Shown: positions 47,378 through 58,400, counted from the first letter of the stretch. The stretch is DNA of 64,000 bases from Moraxella bovoculi 237 (GCF_000696305.2 NZ_AOMT01000005.1:62001-126000); one strand, 5' to 3'. Notes: a model not told the origin generated them from the sequence alone. Program-made: numbers and translations.

Positions 47378-48451
47378 TTATTTAAGCTTGGCAAGAGGCT
47401 TGATGCCGATGGCGCGGCGTGTCTTATCCAGTTGCTTTTGGGCGACTCGACGAGCCTTGACGGCACCCATTTGTAGGATTTCTTCAAGCTCTTTTGGGTT
47501 ATTCATGAGTTCAAAATAACGCTGGCGCATCGGCGCAATTTCGTCATTAATTTTGTTGAACAAGATTTCCTTAGCTTCACCCCAGCCGATGCCACGACGA
47601 TAGTGGGCGGCTAACTCTTCGATCTCTTCTTTGGTGGCGAAGGCGCGATAAATCTCAAAGATGGTACATTCGTTACAATTCTTAGGTTCTTCGGGTGCTT
47701 GTGAATTGGTGACGATTTGAGAGATCGCTTTTTTTAGGGCTTTTTGTGGGTCAACTTGCGGATTGCCATCGCCGAATAATGGAATGGTATTGCCATAAGA
47801 TTTGCTCATTTTGCGACCGTCAAGCCCAGTTAATAAGGGAATGTCTTCATCAACGACGGCGTTTGGCTGAATGAACAGGGGCTTGTACTTAAAATTGAAT
47901 GTGCCAGCAATGTCTCTTGCCATCTCAATATGCTGTACTTGGTCTTTACCGACAGGTACATGAGTGGCGTTAAACATCAAAATGTCAGCCGCCATCAATA
48001 CAGGATAGCTGAACAATCCCATGGTAATGCCAAAGTCTGGATCAACATCTTCTTTGGCGGCATTGATATCAACAGCGGCTTTATAGGCGTGGGCTCGATT
48101 CATCAAGCCTTTGGCACATGAGCAATTTAGCACCCAAGCCAGCTCTGGAATTTCTGGAATGTCTGACTGGCGGTAGAAAGTTACCGCTTGTGGATCCAGA
48201 CCGCAGGCGAGCCAAGTTGCAGCAATGGCACGAGTGGAGCGATGAATCTCATCAGGATCGAAGCATTTAATTAAGGCATGAAAATCCGCCAAGAAAAAGA
48301 AAGCATCACCGTCGCCACGTGCGATCGCCTCGTTGGCAGCGGCAATCGCAGGGCGAATTGAGCCGACATAGTTGCCTAAGTGTGGAATGCCAGTGGTGGT
48401 AATGCCTGTTAATACGCGCTTTGGGGTGGTTGGCTGAGTGCTGTCAGTCAT
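47378..48451 (-). CDS. trpS: Tryptophanyl-tRNA synthetase
   Basis: Class I aminoacyl-tRNA synthetase. The HIGH-type motif is in [11 protein letters not shown] near the N-terminus and the KMSKS motif is in [10 protein letters not shown]. It has 357 residues, slightly longer than E. coli TrpS (334). A block [13 protein letters not shown] lies in the C-terminal half. ATG 48451 is preceded by AAGGA and an extended -10 promoter. It heads a trpS-scpA-scpB-rluB stretch. Confidence 0.97.
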   Translation of the reverse strand: MTDSTQPTTPKRVLTGITTTGIPHLGNYVGSIRPAIAAANEAIARGDGDAFFFLADFHALIKCFDPDEIHRSTRAIAATWLACGLDPQAVTFYRQSDIPEIPELAWVLNCSCAKGLMNRAHAYKAAVDINAAKEDVDPDFGITMGLFSYPVLMAADILMFNATHVPVGKDQVQHIEMARDIAGTFNFKYKPLFIQPNAVVDEDIPLLTGLDGRKMSKSYGNTIPLFGDGNPQVDPQKALKKAISQIVTNSQAPEEPKNCNECTIFEIYRAFATKEEIEELAAHYRRGIGWGEAKEILFNKINDEIAPMRQRYFELMNNPKELEEILQMGAVKARRVAQKQLDKTRRAIGIKPLAKLK

Positions 48452-48487
48452 GAGATTCCTTGTTATTTCTAATGAATAAAGCGAATA

Positions 48488-48496
48488 ATTATAACA
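48488..48496 (-). promoter_or_regulatory. Extended -10 promoter of trpS
   Basis: Minus strand TGTTATAAT (plus 48488-48496), about 36 bases before the trpS ATG; no clear -35. Confidence 0.62.
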
Positions 48497-48541
48497 GAAT
48501 TATGATTTATTTTGTCATCTTAAATGCATCATCTTGTGCCA

Positions 48542-49342
48542 TTAACTTTGGGTTTTTAGGACGTCTAGGTCATCTTTACAGATTAGTTCGATGGCTTGAC
48601 TGCAAAACTCAGGATCTAGCTTGCAGATGGCGTTTTGTAGTTCATCGATGCGTCTGTCTTGATTCTGAATGTGCGCTAGGAGTGCCGCGATGCTTGTGGC
48701 CACGGGGTCCTGAGTGTCGGGCTTAAGCCCGTAGGCGTTGAACAGTTCATCCGCTGCCTGCGTCTGTTCTTGGCTGACCTTTGGTGCGTCTTTTTTGCTG
48801 TTCTTGTCGATCATGCGGGCAGCGGAGCCGACCATGGTGGCATTTTCTGGTACGGGCTTTACGACCACGGCGTTTGAGCCGATTTTGGCGTGATTACCCA
48901 CGGTGAAGCCGCCTAGGATTTTGGCACCTGCGCCCACGACCACATGGTCGCCAAGCGTGGGGTGGCGTTTGGCGCCTTTTTCCCATGAGACACCACCCAA
49001 GGTGACGCCATGATAGAGTGTCACATTATCGCCGATCTCAGCAGTCTCGCCGATGACCACGCCCATGCCGTGATCGATGAATAGGCGCTTACCGATTTTG
49101 GCGGCAGGGTGAATCTCGATGCCTGTCGTGACGCGGCTGATGTGCGACAAGCTTCGTGCTAGGAATTTGTGGTCGTTCTCCCACAAGGTATGAGCGGCGC
49201 GGTGTAGGGTACGCGCGTGTATGCCGGGGTACGTGATGAATACTTCTGCCTTGGTGCGAGCGGCAGGGTCGCGATCTAATACGGCTTCTAAGTCATCATT
49301 GATGGCGTTTTTGAGATTTTTGATTCTTTGAATGAATGACAC
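48542..49342 (-). CDS. cysE: Serine O-acetyltransferase
   Basis: Makes O-acetylserine for cysteine synthesis. The N-terminal helical domain (about 1-140) is followed by a hexapeptide-repeat beta-helix with [40 protein letters not shown]. The catalytic His residues are in the DHGMG and LYHGV segments. The product is 266 residues (E. coli 273). A C-terminal extension past residue 200 is rich in Gln/Asp. It lies 54 bases after trmJ on the same strand and is probably in the dnaE-trmJ-cysE unit. Confidence 0.96.
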   Translation of the reverse strand: MSFIQRIKNLKNAINDDLEAVLDRDPAARTKAEVFITYPGIHARTLHRAAHTLWENDHKFLARSLSHISRVTTGIEIHPAAKIGKRLFIDHGMGVVIGETAEIGDNVTLYHGVTLGGVSWEKGAKRHPTLGDHVVVGAGAKILGGFTVGNHAKIGSNAVVVKPVPENATMVGSAARMIDKNSKKDAPKVSQEQTQAADELFNAYGLKPDTQDPVATSIAALLAHIQNQDRRIDELQNAICKLDPEFCSQAIELICKDDLDVLKTQS

Positions 49343-49396
49343 GAATGATCCTTAAAATAGTTATAAGACAATCAAGCTATTATCAAGACAACTTGG

Positions 49397-50212
49397 CTAA
49401 TCTGGCTGGTTTTGGCTGATTTTAACATGAATTTTGGCAATTAATGCGCGCAGTAGGGCAAATTCTTTTTGGTCAAGCTGCACCCGACTTGTGAGCCTTG
49501 ATAGGCGCATGGGCGGATGCTTTAAGTCCTGATCGTCTGCCAAGTCAAGCTTAATAAGCAAATCGATGAGACTGCTGTTAAGGTTTTGCTGCTGAGCGTG
49601 TGTGATGGCAGGTTCATCCCAGTCTTGGCGGATATTTAGGTTAAGCTGATGAGTTTGGGAGAGGTCGTCTTCTGATTTTGATGCATGATTTGACAGTGCA
49701 TCATAGATGAACGCACCAATCACCTGTACGGCGGCGGCGACATTAAGAACGGGATATTCAGGATTGGCGGGGATTTGGATGTGATAATCCGCCAGCGAAA
49801 GTTCATCGTTCGTTAGACCGCGATCTTCACGCCCGAATAAGATGGCGATCTTTGGGATGGGTTCGTTAGGATTGTTATGTGCCTGATGAAAATTCATCAT
49901 TAGCTCTGCTGCCATCTTTGGGGCGATGACGGGACGTGGCATATGACGAACGCGCGCGGATGCTGCAAATACCATGTGACAGTCTGACAAGGCTTCATTC
50001 AGGTCGTTGACGATGCGCGCAGAATCAAGCACAGAGGTCGCACCTGCAGCATTGGCAACACTAGTGTCATCAATGGGTAGACGTGGATTCACGACAACCA
50101 GATCGGACAGTCCCATTGTGTGCATGGCACGAGCAGCCGAGCCGATGTTAGCGGGTAGGGTGGTGCCAATCATGACGATGCGAATGCTCGCCAGTTGAGA
50201 GATTAAATTCAT
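49397..50212 (-). CDS. trmJ: tRNA (cytidine/uridine-2'-O-)-methyltransferase TrmJ
   Basis: A SPOUT-class methyltransferase modifying position 32 of several tRNAs. The start has the IVMIGTTLPANIGSAARAMHTMGL block. ILFGREDRGLTNDEL and IPANPEYPVLNVAAAVQVIGAFIYD form the knotted AdoMet site. The product is 271 residues, with a C-terminal helical extension (E. coli TrmJ 246). It begins three bases after the dnaE stop, so the two are probably translationally coupled. Confidence 0.93.
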   Translation of the reverse strand: MNLISQLASIRIVMIGTTLPANIGSAARAMHTMGLSDLVVVNPRLPIDDTSVANAAGATSVLDSARIVNDLNEALSDCHMVFAASARVRHMPRPVIAPKMAAELMMNFHQAHNNPNEPIPKIAILFGREDRGLTNDELSLADYHIQIPANPEYPVLNVAAAVQVIGAFIYDALSNHASKSEDDLSQTHQLNLNIRQDWDEPAITHAQQQNLNSSLIDLLIKLDLADDQDLKHPPMRLSRLTSRVQLDQKEFALLRALIAKIHVKISQNQPD

Positions 50213-50215
50213 AAC

Positions 50216-53200
50216 TTATCTTAATAATACATTCTGCGATGGCAGTATTGCTCTTAGCTCATCAAGCACGTCATCACTGGGATATAGGCGGAATCGATCA
50301 TTGACCGAGACGCGTGAGATGCTGCATTCATCATACAAAAACAGCGATACCGGCAGACAGCCATCTCTTAATACTGTAGGTGCTGTGGTCGTAAGGATAT
50401 TACCTTCTTCGTCATAAGCCACCGCATCTTCGATCTCCTCCTCATTGTCGTCAGTAGGCGATGGGATGAGATTGGCAGCAGGTGGTGTGTTTTCTTTTAG
50501 AAGTGGTATTAGTCTGCTTAGTCCTTCCATGTCATGAGCGTATAGTTTAATGTTTACCGCCGATAGGTGCTTTAATCGCGCTTGGGTTAGCGTCATGGCG
50601 TTCTGCATTCTGGCAAAAACACGACCATCATTCTCACGCACGCTTAGCGTGGCGATGATGATTGCGCCATTTAGGTTGGAGATGTATTCCCAGTCGGTTT
50701 TATCTTCAATTTTGCGCAGGGTTTGGGCGTTGAGATCTTTTGGTTTAAAGTTCTTATCGCTACTAAGATGAGCGTATTTATCCAGCAGTCGATCGCTAAG
50801 TGCGATGTTGGTCTCTAGGATGGGTTGTAGACGTGAGAATTTGTCGGTAAAGCAGCTAACTTCCACGCGCGCACTGCCATCATCAAGCGTGATGGCGACA
50901 CGGTTGCCGAAGTTGGCGACATCGATAACCAGACCTGCCACACGGGCAAACTTATTATAACCAGTGTCCGACAGCTCGCTTAGGTGGCTAACATTGGTGT
51001 ATTTTTTTAGTTCATCACGGTATTTATCCAGCGGATGACCTGTTAGGTATAAGCCTAACGTGTCTTTTTCGCCCTTTAGGCGGGTCTGATCACCCCAGAC
51101 GATGTCGGGCAGTTCGGGCGCGACAGACAGACCGTCGTCCACTTCGCCAAATAAATCAAAAGTGCCAGCCAGCGCGTTTTGGCGGTTTTGCTCAGCGACT
51201 TGCATGGCAGCAGGCAGCTGTGCCCACAGTCCACCGCGGATATGATGACGCAGTTCTTGTTCGGCAAATTCTGGCTTAATCTGTATAGCCAAATCATCGA
51301 AACAGCCCGCGCAAATCAGCGCTTCTAAGGCGCGTTTGCCGACTTTTTTGATGTCAACACGATTACAAAAATCATAAAGGTCTTTGAATTTACTTTCTTT
51401 TCGTGCTTTGACGATGCTTGCCACCGCGTCCTCACCCACGCCTTTGATGGCACCAAGACCATAGATAATGGTTTTTTCGTCTTGTACGACAAAGTGCCAA
51501 TCACTATGATTCACGCTCGGTGGGATGACAGACAGATCAAAGTTCTCTTTGCAATCAGAAATCAAGAACACGATGGTGTCAGTGTCATCCATCTCCGATG
51601 AAAGTACGGCCGCCATGAATTCGGCAGGGTAGTAGTACTTAAGATATGCGGTCTGATAAGCCAATACGCCATAGGCAGCAGAGTGCGATTTGTTAAAACC
51701 ATAACCTGCAAATTTCTCTACCAGATCAAAAATCTGACCTGCCAAGTCGCCGGATATGCCTTGTCCGATCGCACCTTCTACGAAGATGCTGCGCTGCTTT
51801 GCCATCTCTTCAGGTTTCTTTTTACCCATGGCGCGTCGTAGCATATCAGCACCACCTAAGGTGTAGCCTGAGAGTACCTGAGCGATCTGCATGACTTGTT
51901 CTTGATAGACGATGACACCATAGGTCGCTTTTAAGGGTGGCTCTAGCCATTCATGCTGAAAATCAGGATGGGGATAGGCGGGTTCTTGGATGCCATGTTT
52001 ACGATCGATGAAGTCTGTCACCATGCCTGATTCTAGCGGGCCTGGGCGATACAGGGCGCACATTGCGATGACGTCTTCGATGTTGGTGGGCTTGAGCTGC
52101 TTTAGGTATTTTTTCATGCCTGAGCTTTCAAGCTGGAACACGGCGGTGGTATTACCTGATTGTAGCACAGACTGATAGACGTCGCTGTCATCTAAGGGGA
52201 GCTTTTCAAGGTCAATGGGTTCTTGACCGAGCTTGGCGCGAGTGATGTTGATGTTATCAACCGCAGCTTGGATGACAGTAAGGTTTCGAAGTCCTAGAAA
52301 GTCAAATTTCACCAAGCCTACTGCCTCGACGTCGTCCTTATCGAACTGGCTGACAGGGTGTCCTTTGTCATCGCAGTACACCGCGCTAAAATCGCTGATT
52401 CGATTGGGTGCGATGAGTACGCCACCTGCGTGTTTACCGACGTTGCGCGTGATACCTTCTAGTTTTTTTGCCATCTCCCAGATTTCTGTGGCGGCTTGAT
52501 GGTCGGGGTGTGTTGAACCTTCTTTTAGGAGTTCTTCGAGTAGCGGCTCTTCTGAACGTGCCTCATCAAGTGAGATGCCAGGTGTCTTTGGGATGAGTTT
52601 TGAGATTTTATCGGCAAGACCATATGATTTGCCCTGAACTCGTGCCACGTCGCGCACCACCGCACGCGCCGCCATGGTACCAAAGGTAATGATCTGTGAG
52701 ACGGCCTGTCGCCCGTAGGTTCGCGCCACATAGTCGATCACGCGGTCGCGCCCTTCGATACAAAAGTCGATATCAAAGTCAGGCATCGACACACGCTCAG
52801 GATTCAAGAAACGCTCAAATAGTAAATCGTATTTGAGTGGATCAAGGTCGGTAATGTTTAGGCTATAAGCCACCAAAGAGCCAGCGCCCGAGCCACGTCC
52901 CGGACCGACAGGCACGCCATTGGCTTTTGCCCAGCGGATAAAGTCCATCACGATCAAAAAATACCCTGGAAAACCCATCTTAAGGATGATGCCAAGCTCA
53001 TAATCCAATCGGTCTTTATATGATTGATAAATCGCATCCCAGTCATCTTCGCGCTTATCTTCAGGATACAGCTTGGCAAGTCGTTGGTGAAGACCATCTA
53101 GGCTGACCTTTTTAAAGAAACTCTCGATGGTGTCGCCTTCTGGAATGGGAAAGTCGGGCAGGACGTTAATACCTAGGGTAAGCGTGACGTTACAGCGACT

Positions 53201-54046
53201 GGCAAGTAGGTTGGTGTTTTCGATGACTTTCGGGATGTCTGAGAATAACTCTTCCATCTCTGCTTGGCTGCGAAAATACTGCGCTTCGGTGTAATCTCTA
53301 GGTCGGTTTGTATCTTCTAGAGTGTAGCCTGTTGCGATACACACGCGAGCTTCGTGCGCATCAAAGTCACTACTGGCGTTGTTTTCTTTGGCTTGTCCGA
53401 CATCTTGTGGTACTGGATTGATAAATCGCACGTCATTATGAGCGATGATTGGAATGCCTGCCTTTGAGCCTTGAATGATCACTTCGCGGTTATAGGCGTT
53501 GTCCGATTCGTGTGTGCGCTTAATGCTAAGGTACAGGCGATCACCAAAAGCATCGTGCCAAGGCTTAACAGGTGTAGCGAACATCTCAGGATGATTGCCT
53601 TTTAATATGGCGGCAGTCTCTGAGCGATCGGTCAAAATGGCGATGATACCGTCGTTATTGGTAAATAAAGCTTCCTTGGTGATGATGGGCGTGTGCACCG
53701 TCACTGAGCCGTCCTGCATGGGTCGGTTGGTATAGGCATCGGACAATAGGCGCAGTAGGTTTTTGTAGCCGTCATTATTCATGGCATACAGTATCACCGA
53801 ATGATTATTCTCTTCGGCGAGGCGATCAATGTCTTCACCGATCGTGGCTTCCACGCCGATGATAGGCTTAATGCCAGCTGCCGTGCAAACCTTATAGAAC
53901 TTAACCGCAGCGAACATGTTGTTCACATCTGCCAAACCCAGTGCGGTCTGACCATCTTCACTGGCTTTTTTGACCAGTTCTTTGATGCGTACAATGGAAT
54001 CAACGATGGCGAACTCACTGTGCACGCCCAAATGTACAAATGCCAT
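50216..54046 (-). CDS. dnaE: DNA polymerase III alpha subunit
   Basis: Replicative polymerase of 1276 residues. Order of domains: PHP (FVHLGVHSEFAIVDS onward), palm with catalytic Asp residues D423 and D425 in MPDFDIDF, and fingers (including KTPGISLDEARSEE and GKHAGGVLIAP). YRPGPLESGMV, the helix-hairpin-helix region, an OB fold (RVAGLVIDVANFG) and a C-terminal tau-binding domain follow. It is about 100 residues longer than E. coli DnaE, mostly in the C-terminal half (an acidic DDNEEEIEDAVAYDEEGN segment lies near residue 1215). No intein is seen. Promoter at 54125-54153; trmJ follows. Confidence 0.97.
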   Translation of the reverse strand: MAFVHLGVHSEFAIVDSIVRIKELVKKASEDGQTALGLADVNNMFAAVKFYKVCTAAGIKPIIGVEATIGEDIDRLAEENNHSVILYAMNNDGYKNLLRLLSDAYTNRPMQDGSVTVHTPIITKEALFTNNDGIIAILTDRSETAAILKGNHPEMFATPVKPWHDAFGDRLYLSIKRTHESDNAYNREVIIQGSKAGIPIIAHNDVRFINPVPQDVGQAKENNASSDFDAHEARVCIATGYTLEDTNRPRDYTEAQYFRSQAEMEELFSDIPKVIENTNLLASRCNVTLTLGINVLPDFPIPEGDTIESFFKKVSLDGLHQRLAKLYPEDKREDDWDAIYQSYKDRLDYELGIILKMGFPGYFLIVMDFIRWAKANGVPVGPGRGSGAGSLVAYSLNITDLDPLKYDLLFERFLNPERVSMPDFDIDFCIEGRDRVIDYVARTYGRQAVSQIITFGTMAARAVVRDVARVQGKSYGLADKISKLIPKTPGISLDEARSEEPLLEELLKEGSTHPDHQAATEIWEMAKKLEGITRNVGKHAGGVLIAPNRISDFSAVYCDDKGHPVSQFDKDDVEAVGLVKFDFLGLRNLTVIQAAVDNINITRAKLGQEPIDLEKLPLDDSDVYQSVLQSGNTTAVFQLESSGMKKYLKQLKPTNIEDVIAMCALYRPGPLESGMVTDFIDRKHGIQEPAYPHPDFQHEWLEPPLKATYGVIVYQEQVMQIAQVLSGYTLGGADMLRRAMGKKKPEEMAKQRSIFVEGAIGQGISGDLAGQIFDLVEKFAGYGFNKSHSAAYGVLAYQTAYLKYYYPAEFMAAVLSSEMDDTDTIVFLISDCKENFDLSVIPPSVNHSDWHFVVQDEKTIIYGLGAIKGVGEDAVASIVKARKESKFKDLYDFCNRVDIKKVGKRALEALICAGCFDDLAIQIKPEFAEQELRHHIRGGLWAQLPAAMQVAEQNRQNALAGTFDLFGEVDDGLSVAPELPDIVWGDQTRLKGEKDTLGLYLTGHPLDKYRDELKKYTNVSHLSELSDTGYNKFARVAGLVIDVANFGNRVAITLDDGSARVEVSCFTDKFSRLQPILETNIALSDRLLDKYAHLSSDKNFKPKDLNAQTLRKIEDKTDWEYISNLNGAIIIATLSVRENDGRVFARMQNAMTLTQARLKHLSAVNIKLYAHDMEGLSRLIPLLKENTPPAANLIPSPTDDNEEEIEDAVAYDEEGNILTTTAPTVLRDGCLPVSLFLYDECSISRVSVNDRFRLYPSDDVLDELRAILPSQNVLLR

Positions 54047-54124
54047 TAATGTCTCTTTTTATTGGATGTCTTTATGAATAACTTGTTTAAAATGCTGTAA
54101 AAATGAGAGGGAATTATGGGGTGA

Positions 54125-54153
54125 ATTATAGCATTGATTGGGTGGATTTTTAA
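54125..54153 (-). promoter_or_regulatory. dnaE promoter
   Basis: Minus strand TTAAAA (plus 54148-54153), a 17-base spacer and a perfect TATAAT (plus 54125-54130) preceded by TGC, 79 bases before the dnaE start. Confidence 0.65.
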
Positions 54154-54221
54154 GTGTTAATTTTAGATTGGGATGAGTGGATGGGCGGTGGATTTTTTAT
54201 TAAAAATAACCAGGCTTGGCA

Positions 54222-54250
54222 TGGATAATTAAAGCGATTCAAGGTACAAT
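54222..54250 (+). promoter_or_regulatory. recC promoter
   Basis: TGGATA (54222-54227), a 17-base spacer and TACAAT (54245-54250), 28 bases before the recC start. Confidence 0.48.
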
Positions 54251-54278
54251 TTAATTTTTAGTTCAGCTTGGATTTGCC

Positions 54279-57200
54279 ATGTTTCAGATTATCCAATCTA
54301 ATGACACTGATGTCTTGGTTGATGAATTGATTAATTTTTACAAGAATCCGCATCAAAATCAGGCGGATTTTAGTGCGATGATCTTTACGCCGTTTGTGGT
54401 GATTGTGCCATCGATGGTGCTTGGGCATTGGCTTGAAAAACAAGTCGCTCTAAAGGCGGGTATCAGCACCATGATGACAGCTCAATTTTGGGGTCAGTAT
54501 CAATGGAAGATGATTAAGCAGACGCTAGAGCTTGATGGTGCGATGGATCATAATGACGCCTTGGCGGTGCCTGAGGTAGCGATGCTGTCTGCCTCGGTCA
54601 TGCGCTGGCGATTGTTTGGTTTTTTAAGTGCTAAAGCAAAACCTCAAGAATTATTAGAAATTCTAAATAATGATCAGCACGAATTGTATTTTCTTTTTAG
54701 ACCATTGGCAGAGCAGAGCCAAGACCAATACGAGATACCAGACCATCGCTTGTGGCAGGCGTGTGATGAGTTATCTCGGCTGTATGTGCGTTATCTAGTA
54801 CATCGCCCAGAGTGGCTGGATGCATGGGGGGATAATGAAAGCCTTGAGAATTTGGTCGAAGAAATGATCGCCGGCAAAGATCGATTTGGCGATGAATATG
54901 GTCAAAAAGAAGCCACACCTGATTGGCTGGTGGCGCATTATAAAAATCTAGAAAAGCTACTGCGCCATTTATGGTATGGGTTATTTAGACATGTCTATCA
55001 GATGCGCCAAAAGCTTGAGCATAGATTCTGGGATGTATTAGAAGGCAGGCGCAGCGGTGAATTGCGCCAAGCAGTGCTAAATAAGTTACCTAAAGATTTG
55101 TATTTATTTACCGTACAGCAGCTGCCACAGGTGGAGCTGTTATTCCTAAAAAGACTGTCGCTGGCAATCAACATTCGCCTGCTGCATTTTAACCCATCCA
55201 AGATGTTCTGGGCGGACATTGTTGATAAAAATTGGCTATTAACTCAGAACATCATCAATCCAAATGCTGTGTATAAAAAAGACTACGGGCATGGGTTATT
55301 ATCTCGACTTGGTAAGGAATCGCGTGAGACTTTTGCCATGCTTGCTGATATGTCTGGCGGTGAATTTTATTATGAAGATGGCAATCAGCAGTTAAATCAT
55401 GTAGATAATCTAAATAATAAAAGTGTACTACATCAGATTTATTGGCAGGATAAGTTCCAATCAAAAACCAGTGGCGAGAATGACAGTATCCTAAATCAAT
55501 TAAAGCAAGACATCCTCATGCTTGGGGAGGATGAAGATGTCAAAGGCATGGCGATGGGGGAGGTGCTACAGATACTAAGCGACAAAAAACGCCCAAAATC
55601 AGTAGCGACTTTATCAGAGCTTAGCAAAACTGACAAAGAACTACTGCCAAGCTTAAGCGTTCATGCTTGCCATGGATTAAAAAGACAGCTTGAGATTGCT
55701 CGTACGATGATCGCCAAATATCTAAACGATCACCAAAAAAAACCATCTGATGTGGTGATATTACTGCCTGATGTGGAGGAAGCTCAGAACACCATTCGGG
55801 CGGTGTTCCCTGATGGTGTGGGTGTTGATGGGCTGTATTTGCCCATCAAAATCACAGGCACGACCGCGCGTGAAATCGATGAGCTGCTTCAGGCCATGCT
55901 TGGCTTTTATCGTTTGTGCGGTGTAAAACATGCGCGGTTTTATGCCGATGAATTTTATGAATGGCTCATGAATCCTGCAGTGTATGAGAACTTTGGATTA
56001 AGCTTTGATGAAGCGTATCGTGCAAGGTATCTGCTCGAGGAAGCTGGCTTTCGCCGTGGCTTTGATGCATCTCATATCGGTCAGACATTGCATGACAGTG
56101 ACACTGATTATCGATACACGTTTAGCTATGCCTTGGATCGCATTGTCATGGGATTTGTTGCACCAAATGAGCAGTTGCCAAGTGAGCTACTATATCCATT
56201 TGACTGGACGGATGGCGCTAGTGAAGCGACTCTGGCTCTGGGCGGGATTGTGCTTAATGATAAAAACATCGTTCAAGCGCTGTGCCGAATGCATGAGGCT
56301 TTGGCGTATTTTGGCGGGCAATATCAGCAGCGTGACAAAGTGCAGCATTGGCTAAATAGGATTGAGCATGAGCTGATTGATGATTATTTTTATGCCATTA
56401 AGCAAACCACGAAGATGCGTGCGATCTTTGAGGCGAAGAATGCCATGCTGGCAAGCCTAAGAGCGAACGCTCAGCACGGCAGTGATGATGATATTTATCT
56501 GACCTTAGAATTTGTATTAGAGAGTCTGTCAGAGGCAGTGGGGCTACAAGCTGTCGCTGCTGAGCCTGCAGATGTAATCACGGTGGCACGTTTTGGTTCG
56601 CTAAGAAGTGTACCGTTTGGGCTGACTGTCATGCTGGGTATGAATCTATCAGCATTCCCACGTCAAGACAGAAGCATGAGGCTGGATCTGATGCGCGCAG
56701 GGCTAAAGCGGCGCGGCGATCGCTCGAACGAAGACGATGATAATGGCGCGTTCTTGGATGCACTGCTATGTACCAAAGACACGTGTTTGATTTTTTACGA
56801 TGGTATGAGTGCTGATGGTAGCACGGCACTGCTCCCGGCATCGCCTGTGACAGAGCTGATTGAATTTTTAAAGTCGGGCATGGATTGGCAGCTGCCTGAT
56901 TCAGCTGATGATTTGACCAGACGAGTTGGTGAGCGACTACCTGGCTTAATTGAGCATTATCTGCTGACTAGGCATGAGGCGATGAGCTTTGAGCGGTCGT
57001 TGTTTTATCGTGATGATGGCGTGATTAACGATGATGATCCTGTGTCTGCCTTAACGAGCGTCATTGATGACAAAAAGCGTGAACTGCAGTCATTCCTACC
57101 GCCTGCACCACTTTGGCAAAATGTGCGTCAGGTGCTTGACGATAGATTGCGCGATACAGAAGATAAGTCGTTTGTAACACTGCCGACTGATGATGAGCTG

Positions 57201-58400
57201 GCAAGGATTCAAGCGGTCTTTACTAAGGTGATGACTGGGTCGTCAGATGCTGATCAGTCGGTGGATGATCTGCTGTCAGCTTGCCACATTGAGCTACCAA
57301 GTTACCTTACCGTACAGACGATCAACAGCGCCATCAAATCACCTGCCAAATCTTATCTGCAAGGTAAACTTATGGTATTAACTGCCTTGGAGGGGATGGA
57401 TCGAGATGAGCCATTATCGATGGGTGGTCTGGAGGGTTGGCGGCTCAGCGATACCATCGTTCAGACCTTGGCGACAGGGGTGTTCGATGGCAAGAACATC
57501 AATGAGATGGATGTAAAAGCGCTGTTTGACGTGGCGATGCCATCTGACTTGACACCCCAAAGACAGCAAAAGCTTACCCAGTTCAAGGCGCTTCGTCACG
57601 AGCCGCTACTGCCTGCAGGCGCAACCAAATACGCACGCCTAAAACAAGACATTGAGCTGGTAAGTGGTGTGGTTGATGAATTTTGGACTCAGCTGAATAA
57701 TGCGAATGGTAGTCTAGTGGGGCAGTTGGAGGTGGATGGCGGTAGTAGTCTGAACTTTTCGGCGCTCATCACATCCACCCAAGAGCAGGCGATCCCGCTA
57801 CATATCGGCACAAAGCCGCTGAAGATCTTGGCTCAATTACCAGATTTCTCAAGCGATCATTGGCTTAATGTCTTGGTAAGTAGTACTTCATCGGATAAGC
57901 TGCTTGGGTTCTGGGTGCAGCATTTGTTATGGCAGATTCATCGCCAAACAACCGCTCAAGACGAACGTACCGATCGCGGTATGAGTATTTGGCGTTATAA
58001 AAAAGGACGAAAGCTGATTAAGCCATTTTCTGAGGTTGCTACCATCGTGATGCGCCCGATTTGTGCCGATAAGGCGATGCGGTATTTAAAAAATCTGATA
58101 CTATTCGCCGTATTGACTCGCGTGACGCCATTGGTGATAACGGCAGATAACGCCTTAAAAATTCTATCTTTGGATGATGCGCCGGTGGAGGATTTAAGTC
58201 TTGATGACTGCATTGGCAAGGATACAGATTATTCTAGTAAAGATCTGCATTGGGAGGCGCTGCTTCAAGGGCAGAACGTAGATCAAGCAATGAGACAGGC
58301 AGCGATATTGGCTAAGCCTTTATATGGTGATGTTTTGGCATACATGACAACTTTAGAGAATCTAAATCGCCCATCAGCACAAGGAGATGCTCATGAGTGA
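54279..58400 (+). CDS. recC: Exodeoxyribonuclease V gamma subunit RecC
   Basis: Chi-recognition subunit of RecBCD. It begins FQIIQSNDTDVLVDELINFY. It contains VVIVPSMVLGHWLEKQ and SVHACHGLKRQLEI (a relic helicase region). VTVARFGSLRSVPFGLTVMLGMN and FPRQD blocks follow, and the C-terminal third has the nuclease-like fold remnant. At 1373 residues it is clearly longer than E. coli RecC (1122), with the extra length spread through polar insertions. It overlaps recB by 8 bases (ATGAGTGA), so expression is coupled. Confidence 0.94.
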   Translation: MFQIIQSNDTDVLVDELINFYKNPHQNQADFSAMIFTPFVVIVPSMVLGHWLEKQVALKAGISTMMTAQFWGQYQWKMIKQTLELDGAMDHNDALAVPEVAMLSASVMRWRLFGFLSAKAKPQELLEILNNDQHELYFLFRPLAEQSQDQYEIPDHRLWQACDELSRLYVRYLVHRPEWLDAWGDNESLENLVEEMIAGKDRFGDEYGQKEATPDWLVAHYKNLEKLLRHLWYGLFRHVYQMRQKLEHRFWDVLEGRRSGELRQAVLNKLPKDLYLFTVQQLPQVELLFLKRLSLAINIRLLHFNPSKMFWADIVDKNWLLTQNIINPNAVYKKDYGHGLLSRLGKESRETFAMLADMSGGEFYYEDGNQQLNHVDNLNNKSVLHQIYWQDKFQSKTSGENDSILNQLKQDILMLGEDEDVKGMAMGEVLQILSDKKRPKSVATLSELSKTDKELLPSLSVHACHGLKRQLEIARTMIAKYLNDHQKKPSDVVILLPDVEEAQNTIRAVFPDGVGVDGLYLPIKITGTTAREIDELLQAMLGFYRLCGVKHARFYADEFYEWLMNPAVYENFGLSFDEAYRARYLLEEAGFRRGFDASHIGQTLHDSDTDYRYTFSYALDRIVMGFVAPNEQLPSELLYPFDWTDGASEATLALGGIVLNDKNIVQALCRMHEALAYFGGQYQQRDKVQHWLNRIEHELIDDYFYAIKQTTKMRAIFEAKNAMLASLRANAQHGSDDDIYLTLEFVLESLSEAVGLQAVAAEPADVITVARFGSLRSVPFGLTVMLGMNLSAFPRQDRSMRLDLMRAGLKRRGDRSNEDDDNGAFLDALLCTKDTCLIFYDGMSADGSTALLPASPVTELIEFLKSGMDWQLPDSADDLTRRVGERLPGLIEHYLLTRHEAMSFERSLFYRDDGVINDDDPVSALTSVIDDKKRELQSFLPPAPLWQNVRQVLDDRLRDTEDKSFVTLPTDDELARIQAVFTKVMTGSSDADQSVDDLLSACHIELPSYLTVQTINSAIKSPAKSYLQGKLMVLTALEGMDRDEPLSMGGLEGWRLSDTIVQTLATGVFDGKNINEMDVKALFDVAMPSDLTPQRQQKLTQFKALRHEPLLPAGATKYARLKQDIELVSGVVDEFWTQLNNANGSLVGQLEVDGGSSLNFSALITSTQEQAIPLHIGTKPLKILAQLPDFSSDHWLNVLVSSTSSDKLLGFWVQHLLWQIHRQTTAQDERTDRGMSIWRYKKGRKLIKPFSEVATIVMRPICADKAMRYLKNLILFAVLTRVTPLVITADNALKILSLDDAPVEDLSLDDCIGKDTDYSSKDLHWEALLQGQNVDQAMRQAAILAKPLYGDVLAYMTTLENLNRPSAQGDAHE

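Noticed and set aside
48460-48726. 88-codon plus-strand frame over the cysE end
   Set aside because: Antisense shadow of cysE with no family resemblance.
50216-54046. Intein or insertion element in dnaE
   Set aside because: The extra length is spread over domain linkers and an acidic segment; no intein splice motifs are visible.
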